A DNA stretch of 40,124 nt from Chitinophaga pinensis (GTDB taxonomy: Bacteria; Bacteroidota; Bacteroidia; Chitinophagales; UBA10324). The notes below the pieces were generated by a model. The model did no database searches, was not told the DNA's origin, and saw only the letters and a program-made list of their open reading frames with translations. A program made the position numbers and the translations under genes. How positions within the stretch are numbered: the first letter of the stretch is position 1; each line of letters starts with the position of its first letter. The stretch spans positions 1 through 40,124 of the forward strand of contig CAMDDP010000025.1 of NCBI GenBank assembly GCA_945892775.1, written 5' to 3'. Below, piece by piece: positions 24,519 through 33,002 of the stretch.

Positions 24519-25565
24519 ATGAAAATACAAGAGAAAAAAAATCTTCGCCACCTGTCATTAGATGAAATAAAACAGGTATTGGAAGAACATGGAGAAAAAT
24601 CCTTTCGTGCTACACAAGTATGGGAATGGATTTGGCAAAAGGGAGCATCATCCATTGATGATTTTAGTAACCTTTCGAAAGAATTAAGAGAAAAACTTAA
24701 AGAGAGTTTTGATCTGTACTCAATTGTTATAGACACCATTCAACGAAGTAGTGACGGCGTGGTGAAAGTGCGATTTAAAACTTCTGACAATTTTTTTATC
24801 GAAGGTGTTTTAATTCCAGCCGTTGACAGAATTACTGCTTGTGTTTCCTCACAGGTTGGGTGTAGCCTAACTTGTACTTTTTGTGCAACTGGCCTAATGG
24901 ACCGCGAACGAAATCTTACACACGATGAAATTTTTGATCAGGTAGTTCAGCTAAATAAAATATCAGAAGAACAACATGGCCGCCGACTCACCAATATTGT
25001 TTTCATGGGAATGGGTGAACCACTACTTAATTATAGCAATGTGATTAAGGCGATAGACAAAATTAGTGCTCCTGATGGCCTCGTAATTTCTCCCCGAAGA
25101 ATTACAGTAAGCACCGCAGGAATTTCTAAAATGATAAAGAAACTTGCTGATGATAAAGTTCGCTTTCGTCTAGCGCTTTCACTTCATTCGGCTGATGATC
25201 AAAAGCGTAGTCGTCTAATGCCAATTAACCAAGAAAACAATTTAGAGAGTTTAACCGAAGCGCTTTTATATTTCTGGGAAAAAACAGGCAATCGTATTTC
25301 GTTTGAATATGTATTATTTGAAGGGGTAAATGATACCTTACAAGATGCAAAAAATTTGGTTACACTTTGTAAAAAATTTCAATTGATTCATGTGAATCTG
25401 ATTGAATACAATAAGGTTCAAGGCGTACCATACAAAGGATTGTCGTTTGATAAAATGGAAAAATTTTCAGCTATTTTGGAAGGTTATGGCCTAAATTCGA
25501 CCATTCGTCGAAGCAGAGGGCGTGATATCGATGCTGCATGCGGACAATTAGCAAATAAGAAATAA
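24519..25565 (+). CDS. rlmN: 23S rRNA A2503 / tRNA A37 C2-methyltransferase (radical SAM)
   Basis: Methylates C2 of A2503 in 23S rRNA, and A37 of some tRNAs, by a two-cysteine radical SAM mechanism. The 348-residue protein has the 4Fe-4S motif CSLTCTFC (C115, C119, C122), the preceding DRITACVSSQVG, the GMGEPLLNYSNV segment, ISTAG-like TVSTAGISKMI, and the C-terminal RRSRGRDIDAACGQLA with the methyl-carrying cysteine C341. RlmN and not Cfr, judged by the overall sequence and genome context. The only start that retains the N-terminal helical domain is the ATG at 24519. Confidence 0.96.
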   Translation: MKIQEKKNLRHLSLDEIKQVLEEHGEKSFRATQVWEWIWQKGASSIDDFSNLSKELREKLKESFDLYSIVIDTIQRSSDGVVKVRFKTSDNFFIEGVLIPAVDRITACVSSQVGCSLTCTFCATGLMDRERNLTHDEIFDQVVQLNKISEEQHGRRLTNIVFMGMGEPLLNYSNVIKAIDKISAPDGLVISPRRITVSTAGISKMIKKLADDKVRFRLALSLHSADDQKRSRLMPINQENNLESLTEALLYFWEKTGNRISFEYVLFEGVNDTLQDAKNLVTLCKKFQLIHVNLIEYNKVQGVPYKGLSFDKMEKFSAILEGYGLNSTIRRSRGRDIDAACGQLANKK

Positions 25566-25581
25566 TTGAGATAAAAAGACT

Positions 25582-25589
25582 TACTTTTG
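25582..25589 (+). promoter_or_regulatory. Candidate -7 box for the GxxExxY gene
   Basis: TACTTTTG is a perfect TAnnTTTG box 24 bases before the ATG at 25614. This supports independent transcription of the small gene and the choice of 25614 over the in-frame TTG at 25587, which overlaps the box. No clear -33 element. Confidence 0.45.
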
Positions 25590-25613
25590 TACTCCTTAAA
25601 AATAACCCCCAAA

Positions 25614-26000
25614 ATGACAGACTTAGAGAAACTCGTAGAAAGGATTACAACTTGTGCCACAACAGTGCATGAAAACATGGGGCCCGGCTTTCCTGAAAAA
25701 CATTACCAGGAAGCAATGATTAAAGAAATGACCACTTCAAAAATTGATTTTATCACCAAGGAAGCAAAAACAAGAATGCTTGATGGTGTACAAATGGGTG
25801 CAAGCCGAATGGAGTTTTTTGTCGATAATATTATGATAGAGTTAAAAGCTCTTCCCCGCCTTGAAGTTCCTCACATGGTTCACTTTAGTAACGGATTAAA
25901 AAAATCAGAAAAAGAAATGGGCATGCTAATAAATTTCGGAACCCAAAAAATGCAAATTCGTACCCGATTGAATGAAAAGATTGAATTGGAAGAATCATAA
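25614..26000 (+). CDS. GxxExxY-family protein (PDDEXK_3-like) with altered nuclease positions
   Basis: A 128-residue member of the GxxExxY family, related to PD-(D/E)XK nucleases. The name motif is GFPEKHY (G25, E28, Y31) after TTCATTVHENMGP. The strand with the core of the putative active site reads RMEFFVDNIMIELKAL: E76 and K78 are kept, but the position that is normally aspartate is E67. In the following helix the usual Q...YL pattern is HFSNGL (H90, G94). The end MLINFG matches the family. Function of the family is not established. It may be catalytically weak or inactive. It is followed by a strong hairpin and shows no defence-type neighbours. Confidence 0.83.
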   Translation: MTDLEKLVERITTCATTVHENMGPGFPEKHYQEAMIKEMTTSKIDFITKEAKTRMLDGVQMGASRMEFFVDNIMIELKALPRLEVPHMVHFSNGLKKSEKEMGMLINFGTQKMQIRTRLNEKIELEES

Positions 26001-26037
26001 TAGCAACAACTAGATTATACATTTTAATAAATTTTTT

Positions 26038-26065
26038 AAAGCCATTCTTTCAAAAGAATGGCTTT
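26038..26065. terminator. Strong hairpin, probable terminator after the GxxExxY gene
   Basis: A perfect 13-bp inverted repeat, AAAGCCATTCTTT and its complement, with a 2-base loop at 26051-26052 (in practice a slightly larger loop). It begins 37 bases after the GxxExxY stop. The following plus-strand bases are only moderately T-rich (TTTGCTATTTTC). The next gene starts about 105 bp later, so it separates two units. Confidence 0.7.
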
Positions 26066-26170
26066 GCTATTTTCAAGTGTGTCCGTTTTAAAAAATAGTT
26101 TAACTTTCATTCGAAATAAGAAAAAGTATTTTGAAATTTGTGTTTCATAATTTTAAATTAAAATAAATTT

Positions 26171-27166
26171 ATGCAAGCTATTATTCCGGTCGCCGGTGCG
26201 GGCACAAAACTCCGCCCTCACACTTATACCCAGCCAAAAGCATTAATTCCGGTTGCCGGAAAACCAATTCTCAGCTTCATAATTGATGAATTAATTAAAG
26301 CCGGTGTAACTGAATACATTTTTGTGATTGGCTACCTGGGTGAAAAAATTCGTGATTATGTAGAAAATAAATTCCCGAATCTGAAAGTGAAATTTGTGGA
26401 ACAGGAGGTGCGCGAAGGAACCGGTCATGCAATCTGGTTAACTAAAGATGCAGTTAATAAAAACGAACAACTAATTATTGTTCTTGGCGACAGTGTATTT
26501 GATGCTGATATGAAATCAATTGTTGATTCGGAGTTTTCATTATTAGGAGTAAAAAAAGTTGATGACCCTCGCAGGTTTGGAGTGGCTGAAGTGAACGATG
26601 ATGATATGATTGTGCGTGTTGAAGAAAAGCCACAAATACCAAGAAGTAATTTAGCCTTAGTTGGTTTATATAAAATTAATGAAACAACCGCATTGTACGA
26701 ATCACTGGAGCACTACATAGAAAATAATATTCGAACAAAAAATGAATTTCAACTGACTGATGCTATCATGCGAATGATTGATATTGGTATTCCTTTTAAA
26801 CCATTCAAAGTAAATAACTGGTTCGACTGCGGAAAAAAAGAAGTGCTACTGGAAACCAATGCAACACTTTTGCGCAAAGCAGGTTTTGCCACACTGCGCA
26901 ATCCGCGTTTTGAAAAAACAATAATTATTGATCCTGTTTTCATTGGCGAAAATTGTAAAATTCAAAACAGCATCATCGGACCCAATGTTACAGTTGGTGA
27001 CAATGCCACCATTCATAATTCAATTATTAAAGAAAGTATAATTGGTAATTTCACTCAATTGGAATCGGTAAGTTTACACGGCTCAATAATTGGTAGTGAT
27101 GCATTCATTCATGGCCATAGTCAAAGTTTAAATATTGGAGATAATACGGAGATTGATTTGAGTTAA
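26171..27166 (+). CDS. Sugar-phosphate nucleotidyltransferase with C-terminal left-handed beta-helix
   Basis: Makes an NDP-sugar from a sugar 1-phosphate and an NTP. The N-terminal NTP-transferase domain has the signature GAGTKLRPHTYTQPKALIPVAGKPI (9-33), LGDSVFDAD and VEEKPQIP. The C-terminal hexapeptide repeats (IIGPNVTVGDNATIHNSIIKESIIGN) form a beta-helix, which may carry an acetyltransferase or oligomerisation role. The length of 331 suits the thymidylyl/uridylyl transferase-like group found in Bacteroidota and archaea. Which sugar and nucleotide cannot be told. Followed after 28 bp by the flavoprotein gene. It may feed the glycan module further on. Confidence 0.88.
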   Translation: MQAIIPVAGAGTKLRPHTYTQPKALIPVAGKPILSFIIDELIKAGVTEYIFVIGYLGEKIRDYVENKFPNLKVKFVEQEVREGTGHAIWLTKDAVNKNEQLIIVLGDSVFDADMKSIVDSEFSLLGVKKVDDPRRFGVAEVNDDDMIVRVEEKPQIPRSNLALVGLYKINETTALYESLEHYIENNIRTKNEFQLTDAIMRMIDIGIPFKPFKVNNWFDCGKKEVLLETNATLLRKAGFATLRNPRFEKTIIIDPVFIGENCKIQNSIIGPNVTVGDNATIHNSIIKESIIGNFTQLESVSLHGSIIGSDAFIHGHSQSLNIGDNTEIDLS

Positions 27167-27194
27167 AGAAAAAAAACTAAACTACATTTCGTTC

Positions 27195-28136
27195 GTGCAA
27201 AATAGAATTACAAACCTTTTCGGAATAGAATACCCAATCAATCAGGCGGGAATGATTTGGTGTTCGGGTTGGAAATTGGCTTCGGCAGTAAGCAATGCAG
27301 GCGCACTCGGCATCATTGGTTCGGGAAGTATGTATCCTGATATTCTGCGCGAACACATTCGCAAATGTAAAGCCGCAACTGAAAAACCTTTCGCTGTGAA
27401 TATCCCGTTGCTGTATCCTGATATTGATAAACACATTCAGATAATTATTGACGAAGGAGTAAAAATTGTTTTCACTTCGGCAGGCAATCCCCAAACATGG
27501 ACTTCCATTTTAAAAGAAAAAGGAATTACCGTTGTACATGTTGTGAGCAGCGCATTATTCGCACAAAAATCAGAAATTGCCGGAGTGGATGCCGTTGTTG
27601 CAGAAGGTTTTGAAGCAGGCGGACACAATGGAAGAGAAGAAACCACAACAATGATTTTAATTCCTTTGGTGAAAAATGCAGTAAAGATTCCAGTGATAGC
27701 CGCCGGAGGAATTGCAAATGGGAAAAGTATGCTTGCCGCATTTGTAGTCGGTGCTGATGGAGTTCAAATCGGAACACGATTCGTAGCGAGTATTGAATCA
27801 TCAGCACACGATTCATTTAAAAAGATAATTACGGAAACTCCCGAGGGTGGCACCATGCTAGCAATGAAAAAAGTTATTCCAGTCCGATTGATAAAAAATA
27901 AATTCTTCAATCAAATAAATGAGGCAGAACAAAAGGGGGCAAGTATTGATGAATTAAAAAATATTCTTGGTCGCGCCCGTGCTAAACACGGAATGTTTGA
28001 AGGGGATCTGGAAGAAGGCGAACTGGAAATTGGTCAAGTGAGTGCGCAGGTGCATGAAATAAAACCTGCAGCAGAAATTGTAAAAAACATTTGGGAAGAA
28101 TTTTTAGCCACCAAAAAGTCAGTCGCTGAATTATAG
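27195..28136 (+). CDS. Nitronate monooxygenase-like FMN enzyme (NMO/FabK family)
   Basis: A 313-residue TIM-barrel flavoprotein. Typical features are the N-terminus TNLFGIEYPINQAGM, AVSNAGALGIIGSG, the AEGFEAGGHNG loop, and the FMN phosphate site PVIAAGGIANGKSMLAAFVVGADGVQIGTRF. The family includes nitronate monooxygenases and FabK enoyl-ACP reductases, which cannot be separated by eye. The start is a GTG at 27195 (MQNRITNLFGIEYP), 28 bp after the nucleotidyltransferase stop. Its stop codon directly abuts the stop of the convergent WbqC-family gene with no bases between. Confidence 0.85.
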   Translation: MQNRITNLFGIEYPINQAGMIWCSGWKLASAVSNAGALGIIGSGSMYPDILREHIRKCKAATEKPFAVNIPLLYPDIDKHIQIIIDEGVKIVFTSAGNPQTWTSILKEKGITVVHVVSSALFAQKSEIAGVDAVVAEGFEAGGHNGREETTTMILIPLVKNAVKIPVIAAGGIANGKSMLAAFVVGADGVQIGTRFVASIESSAHDSFKKIITETPEGGTMLAMKKVIPVRLIKNKFFNQINEAEQKGASIDELKNILGRARAKHGMFEGDLEEGELEIGQVSAQVHEIKPAAEIVKNIWEEFLATKKSVAEL

Positions 28137-28838
28137 TTAGGTGCCCTTTACAAGTGTTGCAGTTTGTTCCCAACCGCAATTCATCACCACATCAATCAAA
28201 CTTAATCCATTTATAAATTCTCCATGCAACTGCGGATATTCAGCTGGAGAAAACGAAGTGTAACGAAGTTCTATATTATTAGCAGCAAATAAATTTTCGT
28301 CGTTGTATTTGCGTGCACCATTGCCGCTTTGATAAATAGTAGCTTCAAGAGTTTGACAAATTTCAATAATCCGGTTATTTTTTTCATCAGATGATAAATT
28401 CATTTCTGATGCAAGAACGATAGGTGTTTTGATATTCAGATTTCTGCAAAAAATTTTTATGAGTTCAACATTCATAGATGAAAACATTTCATGCTTTGCT
28501 CCGAGCACTCCTTCTAGCGCTGGAAAAACCTCAGTAAAAAATTTTGCTTTTGAGTAATTGAGCTGAATGGTTTTCAGCATTTTTTTTTGCCAGGGCTGTT
28601 GATTGTCAATAGCAATATCTTTTATCAATTTACTATTTGCATTTTTTTTAACCGGAACAAAAATGAACAATTCGCCTTGTGCGGTTTTAATTTTTGTTCG
28701 ATTGGTAATTGAGTTGGCGTTGCCACTCTGGTAATCAACATTATCTAAAACAACAAATACATCAGCTGAATAAATCTTATTAAAATATCCAAGCCATGGA
28801 ATAAAGTTAGGTTGATGTATTGCAATTACTTTTTGCAT
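28137..28838 (-). CDS. WbqC-like family protein
   Basis: A 233-residue protein of the WbqC-like family (PF08889). The N-terminal signature is very clear: IAIHQPNFIPWLGYFNKIYSADVFVVLDNVDY. Conserved downstream parts include NRTKIKTAQGELFIFVPVK, PWQKKMLKTIQLNYSKA and a C-terminal SFSPAEYPQLHGEFINGLSLIDVVMNCGWE. The family is found in O-antigen and capsule loci; its reaction is not settled to my knowledge. Last gene of the minus-strand glycan run, 17 bp after the asparagine-synthase-like gene, so probably acting in the same pathway. Confidence 0.9.
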   Translation of the reverse strand: MQKVIAIHQPNFIPWLGYFNKIYSADVFVVLDNVDYQSGNANSITNRTKIKTAQGELFIFVPVKKNANSKLIKDIAIDNQQPWQKKMLKTIQLNYSKAKFFTEVFPALEGVLGAKHEMFSSMNVELIKIFCRNLNIKTPIVLASEMNLSSDEKNNRIIEICQTLEATIYQSGNGARKYNDENLFAANNIELRYTSFSPAEYPQLHGEFINGLSLIDVVMNCGWEQTATLVKGT

Positions 28839-28855
28839 TTAACGCAAATATGCAG

Positions 28856-30682
28856 TTATAGATTGAAAGCCTTTAAAAACCCAGCTGCATTTATTAGCAT
28901 CCATTCGCGACCCGTGATTTCACAATTATTTTTAATCAAATTTTTTTCGACTAAAAAATCTTTCGCATCAGAAGCCATTTGTTGTGCTTTTGGTAATTTC
29001 AACCAGTTCTCAATTGGTGGTTGATATCCAAGTTTATTTACTCTCCAAGTAATAAATTCAGGAATTATGTCTTGCATTGATTTTCGTAGAATATATTTTG
29101 TCCAGCCATCATGTATTTTCATATTATTAGGTAGTGAAAAAATAAATTCAACTAGCTCATGAGACAGATAGGGTAATCGGGTTTCTCTGGAGAAAGCCAT
29201 TGAATTCCGGTCAGCATATGTGAGCAATTTTTCTAATCCAAATTCTGTACTAAAAAATTTTAATGAATCATTTAATTTATTAAAAACTCTAAATGGTAGA
29301 TCATTTGTTTTGTTCTGGTTAAGGAATTCGGTATTTAAAAATTTTAAATGACCTGGTGTCGATATTTTTCTTCTGATTCTTCCGAGTCTATTAAAGAGTT
29401 TGCCGAATTTTATCCGTCGTTCAAATTTTGAATAAGGATCAAAATCAAAGCCTCTCAATTTTTTATAATTATTTAGCTGTTTTTTATATTCTTTTTTATC
29501 GGAAAAATATAATTCTGTGAAGTATGGTCTAAAAAAATGCAAATAACCTCCTAATATTTCGTCTGCTCCTTGTCCGTCTAACAAAACAGTTACCTTTTTT
29601 TCTTTAGCTAGCTGAAAGACTTTCCACTGTGCAAGAGGTGAAGCACTGGTAAGCGGTTCTTCAACGTGATAAATCACATTTTGCAAATCAGTAAACAAAA
29701 CATCTTCATTCATCCAAACATCATATTTGTTTATTGGTATATGTGCGGCAATGCCGTCAATATATTCTCCTTCATCAAAATCAGGATCATAAAATCGTGC
29801 GGAAAAGGTATTTTGAGCATTCTGATTGCCCCTATTTACTTTATTTATTGCACATACAACTGCTGAAGAATCTAATCCACCTGAAAGACTAGACCCTATT
29901 GGAACATCGGAGCGCAATCTTCTTTCAACAGAACGATAAAATAATTCTTGAAATCTTTTTTCAGCTTCTTCAAGTGAAATATTAATTTGTTTGTTCGGAT
30001 CAATTGTCCAATATCTTTTCTTTTCTGCATTCCCGGATTCATCTATTATTAAATAATGTGAGGGCTCCAGTTTAAAAACATTTTCAAAAAAAGTTTCAGA
30101 TTGATTTTCCGGATTTTGAGTGACATTGTATGCCATGAAATTAAAAAGCATTCTTCTGTTCACTGTCTTTTTTTGATTTAACAACAATGCTTTCATCTCT
30201 GAAGCAAACCGAAAAAAATTTTCTTTTTCAAATTGATAAAAAAATGGCTTTTCTCCAAAGCGATCGCGTGCACAAAAAAGTTTTTTCTCTTCATTATCCC
30301 ACAGCGCAAATGCAAACATGCCATCAAATTGTTGCAAACATTTTTCGCGATACTGATGATAAGCAGCAAGTATTACTTCAGTATCCGAGTCTGATTGAAA
30401 TTGAAATCCAAGCTTTAATAATTCAGTGCGGAGTTCTTTGTAGTTATATAATTCGCCATTGAAAACAATTGTATAGCGACCTAAATAATGCATCGGTTGA
30501 GCCCCGCGTTCAGTTAAATCAATAATAGAAAGCCGACGATGACCAAGACATAATTTTTTATCATTTGAGACCCAATTTCCCTCACCATCAGAACCACGAT
30601 AATGCATAACATCGGTCATTTTCTTTACCTCAGCACTTTCTACTGATTCAGAAAAATTAAAAACCCCTGCGATTCCGCACAT
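28856..30682 (-). CDS. asnB: Glutamine-hydrolysing asparagine synthase-like amidotransferase
   Basis: A 608-residue AsnB-type enzyme. The class II glutaminase domain begins MCGIAGVFNF, with C2 as nucleophile, and contains FNGELYNYKELR and SDTEVILAAYHQ. The synthetase domain has the PP-loop SGGLDSS (267-273), LLDGQGADEILGGY and SMAFSRETRLPYLSHELVEF. It could make asparagine, but its place among sulfotransferase, glycosyltransferase and WbqC genes suggests amidation of a sugar acid or another glycan component, as proposed for WbpS-type proteins in O-antigen loci. That role is inferred. The stop of a decayed glycosyltransferase fragment lies 3 bp before its ATG. Confidence 0.9.
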   Translation of the reverse strand: MCGIAGVFNFSESVESAEVKKMTDVMHYRGSDGEGNWVSNDKKLCLGHRRLSIIDLTERGAQPMHYLGRYTIVFNGELYNYKELRTELLKLGFQFQSDSDTEVILAAYHQYREKCLQQFDGMFAFALWDNEEKKLFCARDRFGEKPFFYQFEKENFFRFASEMKALLLNQKKTVNRRMLFNFMAYNVTQNPENQSETFFENVFKLEPSHYLIIDESGNAEKKRYWTIDPNKQINISLEEAEKRFQELFYRSVERRLRSDVPIGSSLSGGLDSSAVVCAINKVNRGNQNAQNTFSARFYDPDFDEGEYIDGIAAHIPINKYDVWMNEDVLFTDLQNVIYHVEEPLTSASPLAQWKVFQLAKEKKVTVLLDGQGADEILGGYLHFFRPYFTELYFSDKKEYKKQLNNYKKLRGFDFDPYSKFERRIKFGKLFNRLGRIRRKISTPGHLKFLNTEFLNQNKTNDLPFRVFNKLNDSLKFFSTEFGLEKLLTYADRNSMAFSRETRLPYLSHELVEFIFSLPNNMKIHDGWTKYILRKSMQDIIPEFITWRVNKLGYQPPIENWLKLPKAQQMASDAKDFLVEKNLIKNNCEITGREWMLINAAGFLKAFNL

Positions 30683-30685
30683 GCA

Positions 30686-30845
30686 TTAATTGTTTATGTG
30701 TGTAATGATAGCTTTATAAATTTTACGAACCGTATATTCAAAAGAGAATGTTTTCTGAAAAATCAGTTAAAAAAATACTCATTCGATGCTTTTGCCATTC
30801 ATCAGTTAGAATGGGTGTATTGTTTTTATCAACCGAATAAAAACT
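30686..30845 (-). pseudogene. Relic of a GT4-like glycosyltransferase C-terminus, frameshifted
   Basis: The 197-bp gap upstream of asnB is not empty. On the minus strand one frame reads SVDKNNTPILTDEWQKHRMS and on to FSEN before a stop. A second frame takes over near 30750 with FSFEYTVRKIYKAIITHINN and a TAA at 30686-30688. Joined by one frameshift, the two parts resemble the last helices of GT4 glycosyltransferases (the stretch ending FS.E..V.KI...I). The fragment has no start and no catalytic domain. Its operon-like spacing to asnB suggests a lost gene. Identity rests on a short match by eye. Confidence 0.5.
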
Positions 30846-30879
30846 GTTTGAACATTTGAATTTGTTTGGTTGGTAACTA

Positions 30880-32136
30880 TTATAATTTACAATCAGTTAA
30901 AAAAGTAATCAATCTTTCCTTGTTCGAACTGTAACTGTAACAGTCAGAAATTTTTTCACTTGCCTTTATTCCAATTTCTGCAAATTGATTTATTGATTGA
31001 AAAACTTTTTCGAAATACGAAACCCAATCCGCATCAGCCGAAACTAAAAATCCATTTACATTATCTTCAATAATTTCAGTATTCACAGTCAACGCAGTTG
31101 CCATGCTCACAATTCCGAGTCCCATGTATTGAATCAGTTTGAATGCACTCTTGCCCTTTTGTTCGGCGGTGTTTTCAAGCGGCATAATTCCAATATCCAT
31201 ACGCAGAATATTTTCTGTCTCCAGTTTTTCTGACCACCGGATAAAATCAATCGGAAAAAATGCGGGAGCAATAAATGGTGCATCGCAAACAATCAACAAA
31301 CGAAATTTATATTTTAACGAAAGCCAATTGAGCGCATTGACCACAGGATGAATGTTGTTTAAATTATTTCTTGCGCCCACCCACCCGATAATTATTTCAT
31401 TGGAAATTCTTGTGTAATTTTTTTTCGCAACCGAATCATAATCCACACAGGTTGGTAGCACAAGAATGTTTTCATCCTTCACATCAGGAAATGACTGCTT
31501 CAACAATTCTTTCAGATAACCAGTACCAGGAAGAAAATGAGTGTAACACTTCAACGAAGCAGAAAATTTTGTCGGATGCTCGAGCAATAATTTTCCGTAA
31601 GCAGAAATTGTTTTCGGTTCGCGTTTCGCTGCGGCAATGTCATCATCAAAATCGAGCACACGCGTTGAGTGAATCGATGAAAGCAGTTTTTCGAAGAATA
31701 AATTTCCATAATCGTCAAACATCAGCAATTCTCTTCGAACAACAACAATGTCATAAAAAGCTGATCTTAAAATCTGCCAAAATCGAAACCAAATAAATCC
31801 CATATGGAAAAACGGCATTGAACTTTGGTGGGAAGTCAATTGTAAATATTCACGATACTCGAAAACATAAGCAGATTTTGCTTTAAAATTATTCTGATTA
31901 AGAATTTCTACCCACTTCTGTGTACGGTATCTGTGTCCCGCACTTTCATGGGAAAAAACCTCAAAATAAAAAATAGATTTTTTTCTTTTTGAAAAAAATA
32001 ATTTCTTAATGAATTTTTTTATTCGTTTGAAAAAAATAATATAAAAAAGAAAAAAAACAATCCAAGTAACAATCCACCAAAACCAAAAAAAAAGAAAAAA
32101 ATAAAAGTTAATAAAGGCGCTAGAAATTCTTGACAT
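30880..32136 (-). CDS. Membrane-anchored glycosyltransferase (GT4-like)
   Basis: A 418-residue protein with an unusual N-terminus: residues 7-36 are almost purely aromatic and aliphatic (FYFFLFFWFWWIVTWIVFF), followed by a basic patch (KRIKKFIKKLFFSKRKK), which fits one inner-membrane anchor with the enzyme in the cytoplasm. The rest looks like a GT-B glycosyltransferase: ESAGHRYRTQKWVEIL near the N-terminal domain, then IIIGWVGARNNLNNIHPVVNAL, LRMDIGIMPLENTAEQKGKSAFKLIQYMGLGIVSMA and NVNGFLV in the C-terminal domain. Donor and acceptor are unknown. It lies 3 bp after the sulfotransferase gene and is probably in the same operon. Confidence 0.8.
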   Translation of the reverse strand: MSRISSAFINFYFFLFFWFWWIVTWIVFFLFYIIFFKRIKKFIKKLFFSKRKKSIFYFEVFSHESAGHRYRTQKWVEILNQNNFKAKSAYVFEYREYLQLTSHQSSMPFFHMGFIWFRFWQILRSAFYDIVVVRRELLMFDDYGNLFFEKLLSSIHSTRVLDFDDDIAAAKREPKTISAYGKLLLEHPTKFSASLKCYTHFLPGTGYLKELLKQSFPDVKDENILVLPTCVDYDSVAKKNYTRISNEIIIGWVGARNNLNNIHPVVNALNWLSLKYKFRLLIVCDAPFIAPAFFPIDFIRWSEKLETENILRMDIGIMPLENTAEQKGKSAFKLIQYMGLGIVSMATALTVNTEIIEDNVNGFLVSADADWVSYFEKVFQSINQFAEIGIKASEKISDCYSYSSNKERLITFLTDCKL

Positions 32137-32139
32137 ATT

Positions 32140-33000
32140 TCAGGTAGCTAAATTATATCCAAGGTGCTCAACAGCTTGTATCTGTTGCTTGGAAAAAATG
32201 CTTAAATCTTTTTGTTTGTGTCGCCCTGTACTTGATGAGGGCTTTGGTATTAAAGAGATTTTTTGCAATAATGAATCATCAAAATTTATTCCCGCCCATT
32301 TTAAAAGCTCCGAAGTCTCCTGATTGGGGTGATCACACAACTCCTCCATTTTTAAAACTTTAAATCTATCTCCTAAACATTTTTTTCCTTCTTCAATTGC
32401 ATTATTAGTTGTACGAATCCAAAACTCTAAAACATCTGGTGGTAAATTCCCAGTAATACCATGTTGAATTCCAAAATTTCTAAGCTGAACCTTATTATCA
32501 CTGAAAGCCATATCGAAACCATTACGAATGATAAGCAGGTATTTCATCTCGGGATATTTTTTAGCCATCAATGGAATAAAGAATTGGGTGTTAGGCTCCT
32601 TCCACCCCCAATAGCTTTTTTCGGAAAAAGCCCCATCACTTCTTATTGATTTTGAAATCTTCATTGGTAGCACAAACCATTCGTCATTTCGAATATACTT
32701 TTTAAAAATAAATTCAAGTGCCGCTTTTCTTACTTTTAATTTTTCAAAGAATGAAATTTTTTCATTCATCATTTTCTTATGAAATAGATCAAGCAGAAAC
32801 AGTTGATCTTCCTCTTTTGCGGTTAACAACCATTTTGGTCTTCTGAACAAAAGTGTAAACCATAAGTTATCATTGGGTTCATTTATCATTCCTCCCATGT
32901 AAACTCCTGCCTCAATCAACATTTGGGCAATCACTCTTGTGCCACTACCTCCCACACCACCTACTACTATTGGCGAATTAATATTTTGAAAACGATTCAA
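32140..33000 (-). CDS. Sulfotransferase-family protein
   Basis: A 286-residue PAPS-dependent sulfotransferase candidate. The 5'-phosphosulfate loop is VVGGVGGSGTRVIAQML (GGSGT at 17-21), and the 3'-phosphate-binding segment is LLIIRNGFDMAFS with its arginine and serine. WGWKEPNTQFFIP near the middle is also typical of bacterial carbohydrate sulfotransferases. It shares the phrase AGVYMG after the loop with the neighbouring sulfotransferase, so the two are probably paralogues acting on one glycan. Gaps are 2 bp to the upstream and 3 bp to the downstream gene. Acceptor unknown. Confidence 0.85.
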   Translation of the reverse strand: MNRFQNINSPIVVGGVGGSGTRVIAQMLIEAGVYMGGMINEPNDNLWFTLLFRRPKWLLTAKEEDQLFLLDLFHKKMMNEKISFFEKLKVRKAALEFIFKKYIRNDEWFVLPMKISKSIRSDGAFSEKSYWGWKEPNTQFFIPLMAKKYPEMKYLLIIRNGFDMAFSDNKVQLRNFGIQHGITGNLPPDVLEFWIRTTNNAIEEGKKCLGDRFKVLKMEELCDHPNQETSELLKWAGINFDDSLLQKISLIPKPSSSTGRHKQKDLSIFSKQQIQAVEHLGYNLAT

Positions 33001-33002
33001 TT

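Noticed and set aside
25614-26000. GxxExxY protein as part of a defence island
   Set aside because: Neighbours are rlmN and a sugar nucleotidyltransferase; no restriction, toxin, transposase or phage genes are nearby.
27177-27494. Minus-strand open frame of 105 codons over the flavoprotein start
   Set aside because: It is antisense to a clearly conserved protein; the composition is that of a reverse-frame shadow.
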